Assembly (NCBI GenBank): GCA_947451235.1
Contig: CANFZA010000002.1
Location: 1 to 64,000 of the forward strand
Reading direction: 5' to 3'
Source of the DNA: Methylophilaceae bacterium
Lineage (GTDB): Bacteria > Pseudomonadota > Gammaproteobacteria > Burkholderiales > Methylophilaceae
DNA length: 64,000 bases
In this document: one piece after another, positions 54,992 through 64,000 of the stretch
Numbering within the stretch: the stretch's first letter is position 1
Layout: the number at the start of each line of letters is the position of its first letter
Notes under the pieces: model-generated
Database searches by the model: none
What the model was told of the DNA's origin: nothing
Seen by the model: only the letters and a program-made list of their open reading frames with translations
Position numbers and translations under genes: made by a program

Positions 54992-55732
54992 CTAATCTGC
55001 ATAAAAACGTTCTGTGTTGATAAAGCCGCGTTGATTCTGCTCACATGCGTTACGGCAAACATCATCTGCCGCTGCCGCACCTGCATGAAAAGCGGTTAAT
55101 AAAACATCGGCTGGTTGATACATTGGATTGATTTCTAAAGGATGCGGCGCGGTTGATAACACCACCAACACATTCATATCAAACCGAATATCAACCACAT
55201 CGCCCGCTTGACTATTGCCTACGTTGAACACCAAACCGCCTTCGTTATTAGCAGAAGCTTTGCTAAATAAATTGATATTGGCGACTAAATCGCGCTTGCC
55301 TAGACCATGCTTAGCCAACTCTATCAGCAAGCCATCTTTGGCGTTACGCTTCATGGTATTGCGGTCTGTTTGGTAATGGCTAGCGCCATATTTTCGTTCT
55401 ATTAATGCTGCGTCAGAAAACCCACACATGGTGTCGTGCCAGCCTACGCTGTCATTGATAAACGAGCACATCACGCGCCCCATATCTGAGTAGCACACAT
55501 TACCAGTGGTTAAAAATGCCGTGTGCTGAGACTTTAAAGTATCTGGCATGTTGTAGCGCTCTAGCTTGTCTTCAACGTTATAAAGCAACATGGAAACATT
55601 GGCGCCGCCTTGTAAATCGGTAAACCTTAAAGCACTACCGCGTCGCATAAGGCCAGACCAATGATTGCCACCGGGTACGGTTTCTTGCCATAGTGTTTTG
55701 CTTACAAGTAAATCTTTTGAATTTAATGTCAT
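54992..55732 (-). CDS. DUF1989 urea-carboxylase-associated protein (UAAP1-like); likely carboxyguanidine deiminase subunit
   Basis: [49 protein letters not shown]. Confidence 0.88.
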   Translation of the reverse strand: MTLNSKDLLVSKTLWQETVPGGNHWSGLMRRGSALRFTDLQGGANVSMLLYNVEDKLERYNMPDTLKSQHTAFLTTGNVCYSDMGRVMCSFINDSVGWHDTMCGFSDAALIERKYGASHYQTDRNTMKRNAKDGLLIELAKHGLGKRDLVANINLFSKASANNEGGLVFNVGNSQAGDVVDIRFDMNVLVVLSTAPHPLEINPMYQPADVLLTAFHAGAAAADDVCRNACEQNQRGFINTERFYAD

Positions 55733-55736
55733 ATTT

Positions 55737-56678
55737 TTATTCCACGTTATCTTCTACATTAACAAATCGAATCATACGAGGCGTGACTACTTCATCTTGA
55801 CTACCAAGCTCAGCGACTGGCGCTGGCGGATGAATCAATGCCTCTAAGCGCGCTTTAGTCGCTAAAAATTCAGGGCTATTAAACTGGCTGGCATCACGTG
55901 GGCGCGGTACCGATACTTCAATGAGTTCCTGTACTTCACCCGGATGCGCTTTGAGTACCAAAATACGATCTGCCAGAAATATCGCTTCATCTAAATCATG
56001 CGTAATAAACAAAATAGTGATGTCGATATTGCGCCAAATTTCTAGCAAATGCGCTTGCATCTTGGCTCTAGATTGCGCGTCTAGCGCGCCAAAAGGTTCA
56101 TCCATTAACAGTATTCTTGGCTGATTTGCTAAGGCACGGGCAATGGCAACGCGCTGCTTCATACCGCCAGAAAGTTCATGCGGATAAGCATTAGCAAACT
56201 TCTCTAGGCCAACTAACTCTAGCCATAAATTAGCTTCTCTGGCGGCTTCATCGCCAGTGATATTGTTCATTTCTAAACCAAACATCACATTTTTTCTAAC
56301 ACTTAACCAAGGAAATAAAGTGTAGCCCTGAAAAACCATACCACGGTCACGTCCTGGGCCAGTGACGGCTTTACCATCCAGCAAAACATCGCCTGAGGTA
56401 TGCGGTTCTAAGCCAGCCAGAATGCGAATCAAGGTAGATTTTCCACATCCGGAGGGGCCAATCACGCAGACAAATTCGCGTCTATGTGTTTTAAAGTTAA
56501 TGCCTTTGAGTGCAGTCACTTCGCCTTTAGCGGTTTTGTAAACTTTGCCAAGTTGCTTCACTTCTAAAATCACTTCACGCGCTTTGAGTCTGTCAAAACG
56601 ACTTTTAACGGCATCGGTCTGCGCCAAATAGCTAAGCTCTGGCTTGCTGGCAATATTATTTTTTAAATCCACAGTCAT
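55737..56678 (-). CDS. ABC transporter ATPase (nitrate/sulfonate/taurine-type, guanidine/urea carboxylase region)
   Basis: [37 protein letters not shown]. Confidence 0.92.
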   Translation of the reverse strand: MTVDLKNNIASKPELSYLAQTDAVKSRFDRLKAREVILEVKQLGKVYKTAKGEVTALKGINFKTHRREFVCVIGPSGCGKSTLIRILAGLEPHTSGDVLLDGKAVTGPGRDRGMVFQGYTLFPWLSVRKNVMFGLEMNNITGDEAAREANLWLELVGLEKFANAYPHELSGGMKQRVAIARALANQPRILLMDEPFGALDAQSRAKMQAHLLEIWRNIDITILFITHDLDEAIFLADRILVLKAHPGEVQELIEVSVPRPRDASQFNSPEFLATKARLEALIHPPAPVAELGSQDEVVTPRMIRFVNVEDNVE

Positions 56679-56719
56679 TCCTTTACGCTTTATTGTCAGT
56701 GCTATGCTTTATTTGCTGA

Positions 56720-56758
56720 TCTATATTTCATCTGCCGATCTATATTTCATCTGCCGAT
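56720..56758. repeat. 19-bp intercistronic tandem repeat (ctatatttcatctgccgat), two exact copies plus degenerate flanking copies
   Basis: Direct reading. Confidence 0.8.
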
Positions 56759-56776
56759 CTATACTTTATTTCTAAG

Positions 56777-57742
56777 TTATTCTTTATTAGCAGAACGATC
56801 CCAGGGGAATAAATATTGACTTAGTTTCGCTAATATCAAATCGCCACCCAACCCAATGATGCCGATAATAATGATGGCAGCATAAACATTGTCAAAGTGT
56901 TGATAGCGCGCCTGTTGCGTAATAAACCAAGTAATGCCAGAAGAGGTGCCAATGAGTTCTGCAACGATCAGGTAAGTCCAAGCCCAACCTAACAATATTC
57001 TTTGATCACGATATAGCTCAGGCAAAATACCCGGAATAATCACATGCAAGAGCAATTTAATCTTATTAGTTCCCAGCGTAAGCGCTGCTTCTAGCAATGA
57101 GTAATCTAGCTTTCTGGTGGTATTGGCAATAATAAGAATCTGCTGAAACAAGGTACCAATCACAATAATTGCAATTTTTGGGCCATCGTAAATACCTAAA
57201 ATAGCCACCATCAGCGCACCAAAAGCCGGTGCTGGCAAATAACGGAAAAACTCAATGAAAGGCTCAAATAACCGTGAAATTGCCGTATAGGTCCCGCACA
57301 AAATACCCAGTGGCACACCAATTAAAGAGGAAATTAAAAAGCCCCAAAATATAATCTGAATACTGTGCCACAAGCTTTCATGCAGCCATTTACCATCGCG
57401 CTGTTCAGGCGCATGGGTAAAACCGGTATACAGCGCTTTAGCAACAGCATGCGGCGCGGGTAAATAAATGGGATTCGCTGGCTCGCCTTGTGGAAGGGAT
57501 TTATTGGCAACTTGCATATTAGCCAGTTCGTCTTTAAATACCGCTTTATCTACCAGCATATCTGCCTGAAAATAATCAACTGCACCGGGGTTGCTGACCA
57601 ACACCATCGGGTGCCAAATAAATGGCACATAACTAACCACACACCAAACCATGAGCGGCAACAAGAATGAGCCCATGCCTAATAGCGTTCGCTTGCGAGG
57701 CGATAATTCTCTTCGGACCGCAAACCAAGAGGCAAGACTCAT
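56777..57742 (-). CDS. ABC transporter permease (SsuC/NrtB type)
   Basis: LGIPLGILCGTY..PLIEFFRYLPAPAFGAL-type EAA region; multiple TM segments. Confidence 0.9.
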   Translation of the reverse strand: MSLASWFAVRRELSPRKRTLLGMGSFLLPLMVWCVVSYVPFIWHPMVLVSNPGAVDYFQADMLVDKAVFKDELANMQVANKSLPQGEPANPIYLPAPHAVAKALYTGFTHAPEQRDGKWLHESLWHSIQIIFWGFLISSLIGVPLGILCGTYTAISRLFEPFIEFFRYLPAPAFGALMVAILGIYDGPKIAIIVIGTLFQQILIIANTTRKLDYSLLEAALTLGTNKIKLLLHVIIPGILPELYRDQRILLGWAWTYLIVAELIGTSSGITWFITQQARYQHFDNVYAAIIIIGIIGLGGDLILAKLSQYLFPWDRSANKE

Positions 57743-57793
57743 TCTGATTCCTTATAACTTTTCATTAGTAACAATGACGATAAAAAATATTGA

Positions 57794-58795
57794 TTATTTA
57801 GCGGTAACAGAAGCATCAATCGCTTTACTTAAATCCATAGGCTTTTTATAAACACCATATTTCACGTTAAAGTCATCGGCAATTTTGCTAGAGCCATATA
57901 AAGATTTAAACCCTTTAGCTTTAACAAATACTTTTTTACCTTCTTCAAGACTCAGTAACTTAGTGCCTTTTAATAATGGTAAATAAGCTTCTGGTTTAAC
58001 GCCTACACGTGCCGCCATAATTTTTACCGCATCTGGCTGTGTTTTAGGGTCATTGATATAAGTCACCACCCTATCCCACACTTTAGTTAGCTTCACCCAA
58101 TCGGCTTTGCGACTAGCTAAACTGACTGGGCTTACGGCTAAAACGTCATAAATTAAGCCGGGTTCATCCGCAGAAGTGTAAATTGGCTTTGCACCAGGTG
58201 TTCTGCTCATGGCTTCACCAGAGTTTGGCTGCCAAGCGGCGATTGCTGCTAAATCGCCAGAAGCTAAAGCCTGTGGTGTTTCGTTGGTTTTGGTATTAAC
58301 GATAGTGACGTCAGATTCTTTCATACCCGCTTTTTCTAAGCCATTTAACAGCATTAAATGCTCAACAAAGCCAGTTTCCAGACCGATTTTTTTACCCTTT
58401 AAGTCTTTTAAACTTTTAATGCCGGGCTTGGCAATAATCATGTCATTACCGTTGGAATAATCGGTAATCAAAATCATCACATTCTTAGCGCCACCAGAAC
58501 CGGTGACTAAGGCATCACCATTGGTGACCAAAACGCTATCGAGTTTGCCTGCTGCAAAGGCGTCCATAGAAGCCGCATAGTCAAACCATTCAAATTGCAC
58601 ATCAACGCCAGCTTCTTTAAACCAGCCTTTATCAATGGCCACCTGCCAAGCAACCCAGCCTGGCCAATCGCTATAACCCACTTTTAGCGGTGCCGCAGCG
58701 TTAGATAATCCCGTGAAAAGTAAAGATGCAGTGAATGCAGTGGCTGTTAATACTGTGCGTACTGAAAAACGCTTGATAAAACTTGAACTGTGCAT
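57794..58795 (-). CDS. ABC transporter substrate-binding protein (urea-carboxylase region, SsuA/NrtA type)
   Basis: Signal peptide; [50 protein letters not shown]. Confidence 0.9.
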   Translation of the reverse strand: MHSSSFIKRFSVRTVLTATAFTASLLFTGLSNAAAPLKVGYSDWPGWVAWQVAIDKGWFKEAGVDVQFEWFDYAASMDAFAAGKLDSVLVTNGDALVTGSGGAKNVMILITDYSNGNDMIIAKPGIKSLKDLKGKKIGLETGFVEHLMLLNGLEKAGMKESDVTIVNTKTNETPQALASGDLAAIAAWQPNSGEAMSRTPGAKPIYTSADEPGLIYDVLAVSPVSLASRKADWVKLTKVWDRVVTYINDPKTQPDAVKIMAARVGVKPEAYLPLLKGTKLLSLEEGKKVFVKAKGFKSLYGSSKIADDFNVKYGVYKKPMDLSKAIDASVTAK

Positions 58796-58839
58796 GAGTA
58801 GCTCCTAGGTTGGCAAAAGTCGAGAAGGCGGCATTAAAA

Positions 58840-58946
58840 AACGCTTCCTCCCGGGCTTTTATCCCTCCGTGTAGCCAAACAAATGATGGCCGACAACTCT
58901 CGGACCAGTCGCTCTTAAATGAATAAAAGCCGGAACCCTAGTTATC
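58840..58946 (-). promoter_or_regulatory. Guanidine-I (ykkC) riboswitch
   Basis: Reverse complement reads ataactagggttccggc...gactggtccgagagttgtcggccatc...acacggagggataaaagcccgggaggaagcg, matching the ykkC/guanidine-I core. Confidence 0.93.
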
Positions 58947-59201
58947 TTTTTGATACGTTAGCGGCAAGTTTTACAATTGAACCGCTTTCTCGTAATTACA
59001 TAAAAGCAATAAGTGCGCCAACTATTTAATTTTTAAAAATTACTATATATATCAAACAATTAATAATTTTTAAAGGTATGTGGTTGTTAGGAAAGTTAAT
59101 TCATGCACCAAGTAAGCGCATCCGTAATACGTCATGCACCATAATTAATGCAAGCGAACTAAAACGTAAGTTTTTTATATCCAGCGGTATTGAAACTAGC
59201 C

Positions 59202-61523
59202 TTAATGCCTATCAGCCTCAGGCTTCCAGCGCTTCAATAACAAAGCATTTGAAATCACACTAAAGCTACTCAAAGCCATCGCCGCACCCGCAATCACTGG
59301 GCTCAATAATCCCAGAGCCGCCAACGGAATACCCACTACGTTGTAGACAAATGCCCAAAATAAATTTTGCCTAATTTTGGCGTAAGTGCGTCTGGAGATA
59401 TCAATTGCATCGGCCACCAAGTTTGGGTCACCGCGCATTAAGGTAATGCCGGCTGCTTGCATGGCCACATCGGTGCCGCTAGACATGGCAATGCCGATAT
59501 CCGCCGCCGCTAACGCAGGCGCATCGTTAATGCCATCGCCCACCATCGCCAGCAAACCTTCAGTACGTTTTAGTTGGACTAGGATATTGGCTTTATCTTC
59601 AGGCAATACTTGTGCATATATTTGCGTAATGCCTAACTGCTTGGCAACGTGAGTAGCGCTACCTTGGTTATCGCCTGAAATCAGCACGGTAATAATACCT
59701 TGCGTTTGCAGGCGTTTAATTGCGGTTAAGGCGGTGGGTTTTATCGTGTCGCCGAAGGCTAATAAGCCGATTAATTCTGGCTGATTACTATGACTTTCAG
59801 CTGATCTGCAAAGCCAAGAAACACTGCGCCCTTCTGCCTCTAATATGGTTGAACGCGCATGCAATACTGAACAATTTACGCCTAATTCTTCCATTAAACG
59901 ACGATTGCCTAGGTGTAAAATTTGACTGTTAGAGCTTCCGCTTACACCCCTACCCGGCAAAGCTTGCATGTTTTGTACAAGCTGTAATGGCATAGCCTTA
60001 GCCTCGGCAGCTTTGACCACTGCTTTTGCCAGCGGATGTTCACTACCCACTTGCAAACTCGCGGCGAGCATTAGTAATTCGTCCGACAACACCTCTGATA
60101 ATCCTACAGCCGATTCCAGCGCCACCAGTTTTGGCTGCCCCTCTGTCAACGTGCCAGTTTTATCAAAAGCAACGGTTTTAATGGCATGCGCTATCTCCAA
60201 AGCTTCAGCATCTTTAATCAAAATACCATGTTGCGCGGCCACACCGGTGCCTACCATAATCGCCGTTGGCGTCGCCAAACCTAGCGCGCAAGGGCAAGCA
60301 ATCACCAGCACGGCAACCGCATTTAAAATAGCCACTTGCCAATCGCCAGTAACTAAGCCCCAAGCCAGCACGGTGACGAAAGCGAGCACAATGACCACTG
60401 GCACAAAAACGGCGCTGACCTTATCCACCAGCCGTTGAATGGGCGCTTTTTTAGCCTGCGCTGATTCAACTAAACGTACGATACGCGCCAACACAGATTC
60501 CGCCCCAATCGCGGTGGTAATCACAGTCAGCAAGCCTTCACCATTCACCGCCCCGCCTGTGACCATATCGCCAATTTTTTTGAACACAGGTAAATTTTCA
60601 CCGGTGATGAGCGACTCATCAACCAAGCTATCGCCCTGCTGAATGCGGCCATCCACCGCAATGCGCTCGCCAGGGCGCACCAGCACAATATCGCCAACCA
60701 CCACAGCGGTAATGGCTAACTGGATTTCTTTGCCATTACGCATCACGCTGGCATGTTCTGGACGCAAAGCATTTAAAGCGCGTATGGCCTCTGTAGTTTG
60801 TTTTTTAGCGCGGCTTTCTAGCCATTTACCTAGCAAAATCAAGGTAATCACTATGGTAGAAGTTTCAAAATATAAATGCTGCATTGCCGCATGCGCTTGA
60901 TTTAAAGTAGATGACTGCGTAAACAAAAGATACACGCTCAAACCATAAGCGGCAGAAGTACCAATGGCGACCAGTAAATCCATATTACCGGCACCGGCCT
61001 TAAGCGCGCTCCAACCGGCTTTATAAAAACGCCAGCCTAGCCAAAACTGCACAGGCGTAGCCAATGCCAATTGCAACCAACCTGACAATTGCCCCTGCCA
61101 ACCCAACCAATTTGCGACCATCGCCAATACTAAAGGTAGCGACAATAATGCAGAAAGCGCAACTGGCCACCAAGCATAAGTAAGGGCAAAATTTGATTTA
61201 TTAGCTGAGCCATATTCAATAATATCCGCTTCAACAATATCAGCTTCAATAATATTCCCTTTTACTTCTTCAGCTTGATAACCAGCGCCAACTATTGCGG
61301 CGATTAATTGGGCTGCCGTCATGTCTTTAGCTTGCGTTATAACCTGTACTGTTTCTAAGGCAAGATTCACCTCAGCAGACAAAACGCCAGGCACTTTGCT
61401 TAAGGCTTTTTCTACCCGATTAGCGCAAGAAGCGCACGACATGCCTTTAATCGCCAGTGTCCATTCTTTGCTAGGTATTGTTGCCAAAATATTATTCCTA
61501 AATAATTTATTGAGTTGATGCAA
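59202..61523 (-). CDS. copA: Copper-translocating P-type ATPase
   Basis: [21 protein letters not shown] in [40 protein letters not shown]. Confidence 0.93.
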   Translation of the reverse strand: MHQLNKLFRNNILATIPSKEWTLAIKGMSCASCANRVEKALSKVPGVLSAEVNLALETVQVITQAKDMTAAQLIAAIVGAGYQAEEVKGNIIEADIVEADIIEYGSANKSNFALTYAWWPVALSALLSLPLVLAMVANWLGWQGQLSGWLQLALATPVQFWLGWRFYKAGWSALKAGAGNMDLLVAIGTSAAYGLSVYLLFTQSSTLNQAHAAMQHLYFETSTIVITLILLGKWLESRAKKQTTEAIRALNALRPEHASVMRNGKEIQLAITAVVVGDIVLVRPGERIAVDGRIQQGDSLVDESLITGENLPVFKKIGDMVTGGAVNGEGLLTVITTAIGAESVLARIVRLVESAQAKKAPIQRLVDKVSAVFVPVVIVLAFVTVLAWGLVTGDWQVAILNAVAVLVIACPCALGLATPTAIMVGTGVAAQHGILIKDAEALEIAHAIKTVAFDKTGTLTEGQPKLVALESAVGLSEVLSDELLMLAASLQVGSEHPLAKAVVKAAEAKAMPLQLVQNMQALPGRGVSGSSNSQILHLGNRRLMEELGVNCSVLHARSTILEAEGRSVSWLCRSAESHSNQPELIGLLAFGDTIKPTALTAIKRLQTQGIITVLISGDNQGSATHVAKQLGITQIYAQVLPEDKANILVQLKRTEGLLAMVGDGINDAPALAAADIGIAMSSGTDVAMQAAGITLMRGDPNLVADAIDISRRTYAKIRQNLFWAFVYNVVGIPLAALGLLSPVIAGAAMALSSFSVISNALLLKRWKPEADRH

Positions 61524-61578
61524 TTAGTCTAATACCAATAATAGTCCTAATCCTAAACCGTTACAAAGACTAGCCTAA

Positions 61579-64000
61579 TCAATGCGTATATTTAGCATAA
61601 AACCAGCGCTTCACTAACTCAACCATCGATAAATAGCTCACGCCCATCGCCAGCAAGATACTAAAAAATAGCGCAGGCAATGGCACCAATTTAAAGTAAT
61701 GACCCAGCGATGTATAAGGCAACAAAGCAGCAACGGCAACAATAAAAAGTGAAGTGAACGCCAGCCAAACACTAGGATTACTTTTGAAAATACTGCGGCG
61801 GGTGCGGATGACAAAAATCACCAGCACTTGCGAGATAATTGATTCTACAAACCAACCAGTACGAAATAGTGCTTCGTTAGCATGCAACACGCTTAGCATC
61901 ACATAAAACGTCAAAAAATCAAAAATAGAACTTACGGGCCCCACCACTAACATAAAATTTTGGATAAAACGCATATCCCATTGCCGTGGCTTGTTAAGAT
62001 ATTCGGCATCTACATTATCAAACGGAATGGTGATTTCTGACATGTCGTAGAGCAGATTATTCAGCAAGATTTGTATCGGCAGCATGGGTAAAAATGGCAA
62101 AAATAAGGAAGCCCCCGCCATACTGAACATATTGCCGAAGTTGGAGCTAGTGCCCATCATCACGTATTTCATAATGTTGCCAAAAGTGCGCCGCCCTTCC
62201 ATCACGCCTTGGTGCAATACGTTTAAATCGTGCGCTAACAAAATTAAATCGGCGGCATCTTTGGCCACGTCAACGGCGCTATCTACTGAAATACTCACGT
62301 CGGCCATATGTAGCGCTGGCGCATCGTTAATGCCATCGCCCAAATAGCCTACAATATGGCCGCGTTGCTTTAAAGCCAACAGCACCCTACTTTTAAGCGC
62401 AGGCGTCACGCGGCAATAAAGATTCACACTATCCACCCGCGCCTGTAGCGCATCATCGGTCATCAGCGCGATTTCACTGCCGGTTAATAGGCCAGTGACG
62501 ACTAAACCAAGTTCAGCACACACATGTTGCGTGACCAGTTCGTTATCGCCGGTGACTACTTTAATGGCAATGCCACTTTTTTGCAGTTGTGTGAGCGCAT
62601 GACTGGCGCTTACTTTTGGTGGATCAAGAAAAGCCGCGAAACCGGCAAATACTAGCTCAGATTCATCGCTAATATCCGCATGTGTGCGTTCAGTTTTTAC
62701 TTGCCGCCAAGCGATTCCGAGTACGCGAAAACCTTGCTGCGCCAAGGCGGATGCTTGTAGATTCAGCTCGGCGAGCTTGGTAATATCCAGCGTTTGCGTA
62801 GCGCCAGTGCTGGTTTCATAGCGGTTACACTGGTGCAAAACATCTTCGCAGGCGCCTTTTACTACTAAAAAATGTGCTGGCATCTGTTTTGGGTTTTCAA
62901 GTTTTTCCAGCAACACAGAAACACGTCGCCGCTCAAAATCAAACGGCACTTCATCTATTTTTTGCCAAGCGCTCACGTCCAAAGTTTCATGGCGCAAAAT
63001 CGCTTCATCCAGCGGGCTTTTTAAGCCAGTCTCAAAAAAACTATTCAGATACGCCCATAACAACACTTTCTCACTCTCAAGGCCATCGCAATTTAAATGC
63101 CTTTCCAAGCGAATTTTGGCCTCAGTCAGCGTACCGGTTTTATCGGTGCAAAGTACATCCATACTGCCTAAATTATGGATAGCCGCGAGCCGTTTAACGA
63201 TGACATGTTGGCGACTCATGCGCATGGCACCGCGTGAAAGCGTCACAGTAATCACCATAGGCAACAATTCAGGCGTAAGCCCCACCGCTAGCGCCAATGC
63301 GAACATAAACGATTCTAGCCAAGGCCGATGCTGTAATAAATTAACCAGCAACACAAACATCACCAAGAAAAAAGTCAGCCTAAGAATCAGCATGCCAAAG
63401 CGATAAATACTATGTTCAAAGGCGGTGGCAGGCGGCGTAATATTTAAGGCGCCAGAAATACTACCGAGCACTGTTCGTGCGCCTGTCATGCAAACTAACA
63501 TACGCGCAGAGCCGCTTACTACGTGAGTGCCAGCAAATACAGCGCTGGGCGAACTCATTAATTCTTTATCATCTTGGTTTTGATTAGCTTGGTTTTGATT
63601 AGCTTGATCTTGATTAGCCTGAACGTTCACACGCTTTTCTACAGGGTAAGGTTCGCCTGTTAGCAGAGCCTGATTCACAAAAAAATCATCAGCTTCTATA
63701 AGACGCCCATCGGCAGGTATTAAATCACCAGCACTTAATATCACTACATCGCCTACTACAATCTGCGCGACGTCTAATTCGATTATTTGCCCATCTCTAA
63801 GCACTGCGGCCTTTAATGCCACTGATTGTCGTAAGGCTTCTGCGGCCTTTTCTGCACGGTATTCTTGCAAAAAATCCAGTGTCACGCTCAACACCACCAT
63901 ACTGATGATAATGACAAAACTAGTTAAGTCTGCGGTAAAAGCTGAAAGCAAACTTGCCACTAATAACAGAATGACTAAAGGATTACGAAAGCGAGAAATA
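61579..64000 (-). CDS. mgtA: Magnesium-translocating P-type ATPase, 5' end truncated by window edge
   Basis: [54 protein letters not shown]; frame remains open upstream of the listed ATG to 64000 (ISRFRNPLVILLLVASLL). Confidence 0.93.
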   Translation of the reverse strand, partial: ISRFRNPLVILLLVASLLSAFTADLTSFVIIISMVVLSVTLDFLQEYRAEKAAEALRQSVALKAAVLRDGQIIELDVAQIVVGDVVILSAGDLIPADGRLIEADDFFVNQALLTGEPYPVEKRVNVQANQDQANQNQANQNQDDKELMSSPSAVFAGTHVVSGSARMLVCMTGARTVLGSISGALNITPPATAFEHSIYRFGMLILRLTFFLVMFVLLVNLLQHRPWLESFMFALALAVGLTPELLPMVITVTLSRGAMRMSRQHVIVKRLAAIHNLGSMDVLCTDKTGTLTEAKIRLERHLNCDGLESEKVLLWAYLNSFFETGLKSPLDEAILRHETLDVSAWQKIDEVPFDFERRRVSVLLEKLENPKQMPAHFLVVKGACEDVLHQCNRYETSTGATQTLDITKLAELNLQASALAQQGFRVLGIAWRQVKTERTHADISDESELVFAGFAAFLDPPKVSASHALTQLQKSGIAIKVVTGDNELVTQHVCAELGLVVTGLLTGSEIALMTDDALQARVDSVNLYCRVTPALKSRVLLALKQRGHIVGYLGDGINDAPALHMADVSISVDSAVDVAKDAADLILLAHDLNVLHQGVMEGRRTFGNIMKYVMMGTSSNFGNMFSMAGASLFLPFLPMLPIQILLNNLLYDMSEITIPFDNVDAEYLNKPRQWDMRFIQNFMLVVGPVSSIFDFLTFYVMLSVLHANEALFRTGWFVESIISQVLVIFVIRTRRSIFKSNPSVWLAFTSLFIVAVAALLPYTSLGHYFKLVPLPALFFSILLAMGVSYLSMVELVKRWFYAKYTH

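Noticed and set aside
59968-60438. 156-aa plus-strand ORF
   Set aside because: Antisense to copA; Ser/Thr/Ala-rich sequence typical of a shadow ORF

Overview
The window is bacterial chromosome, moderately AT-rich. Gene content suggests a betaproteobacterium, perhaps Methylophilaceae-like, but that is inference only. It starts in the 3' part of a tRNA-Asn gene; a 59-bp near-identical copy of that tRNA 3' end plus its terminator recurs at 21.69 kb. The two copies bracket a 21.6-kb segment that looks like an old, integrase-less island. The segment carries (i) a photolyase/cryptochrome, SDR, FAD amine oxidase and Trp-rich protein cluster and (ii) a dense signalling cluster (7.4-21.6 kb). The signalling cluster has a REC-SpoIIE phosphatase, a 1442-aa hybrid histidine kinase, a CheB-CheR fusion, STAS and RsbW-like proteins, and amino-acid-type ABC transport parts. 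The ABC ATPase has a degenerate RsbW-like ATPase domain fused to its C-terminus, and the two substrate-binding proteins have their lobes in circularly permuted order. I consider this the best candidate for an undescribed system: ABC-type ligand sensing wired to a partner-switching module. Just outside lies rsbQ next to a frameshifted PAS-GGDEF gene. The rest includes a PhnD-like lipoprotein/GGDEF-EAL pair, tRNA-Thr, selO, a J-domain operon, arsD plus a frameshifted arsA, a RIO kinase, a guanidine-assimilation operon behind a guanidine-I (ykkC) riboswitch whose allophanate hydrolase is split by a MITE-like element and heptanucleotide repeats, and two P-type ATPases (copA-like, mgtA-like). All calls are by eye from the sequence and the supplied ORF translations; no searches were run.
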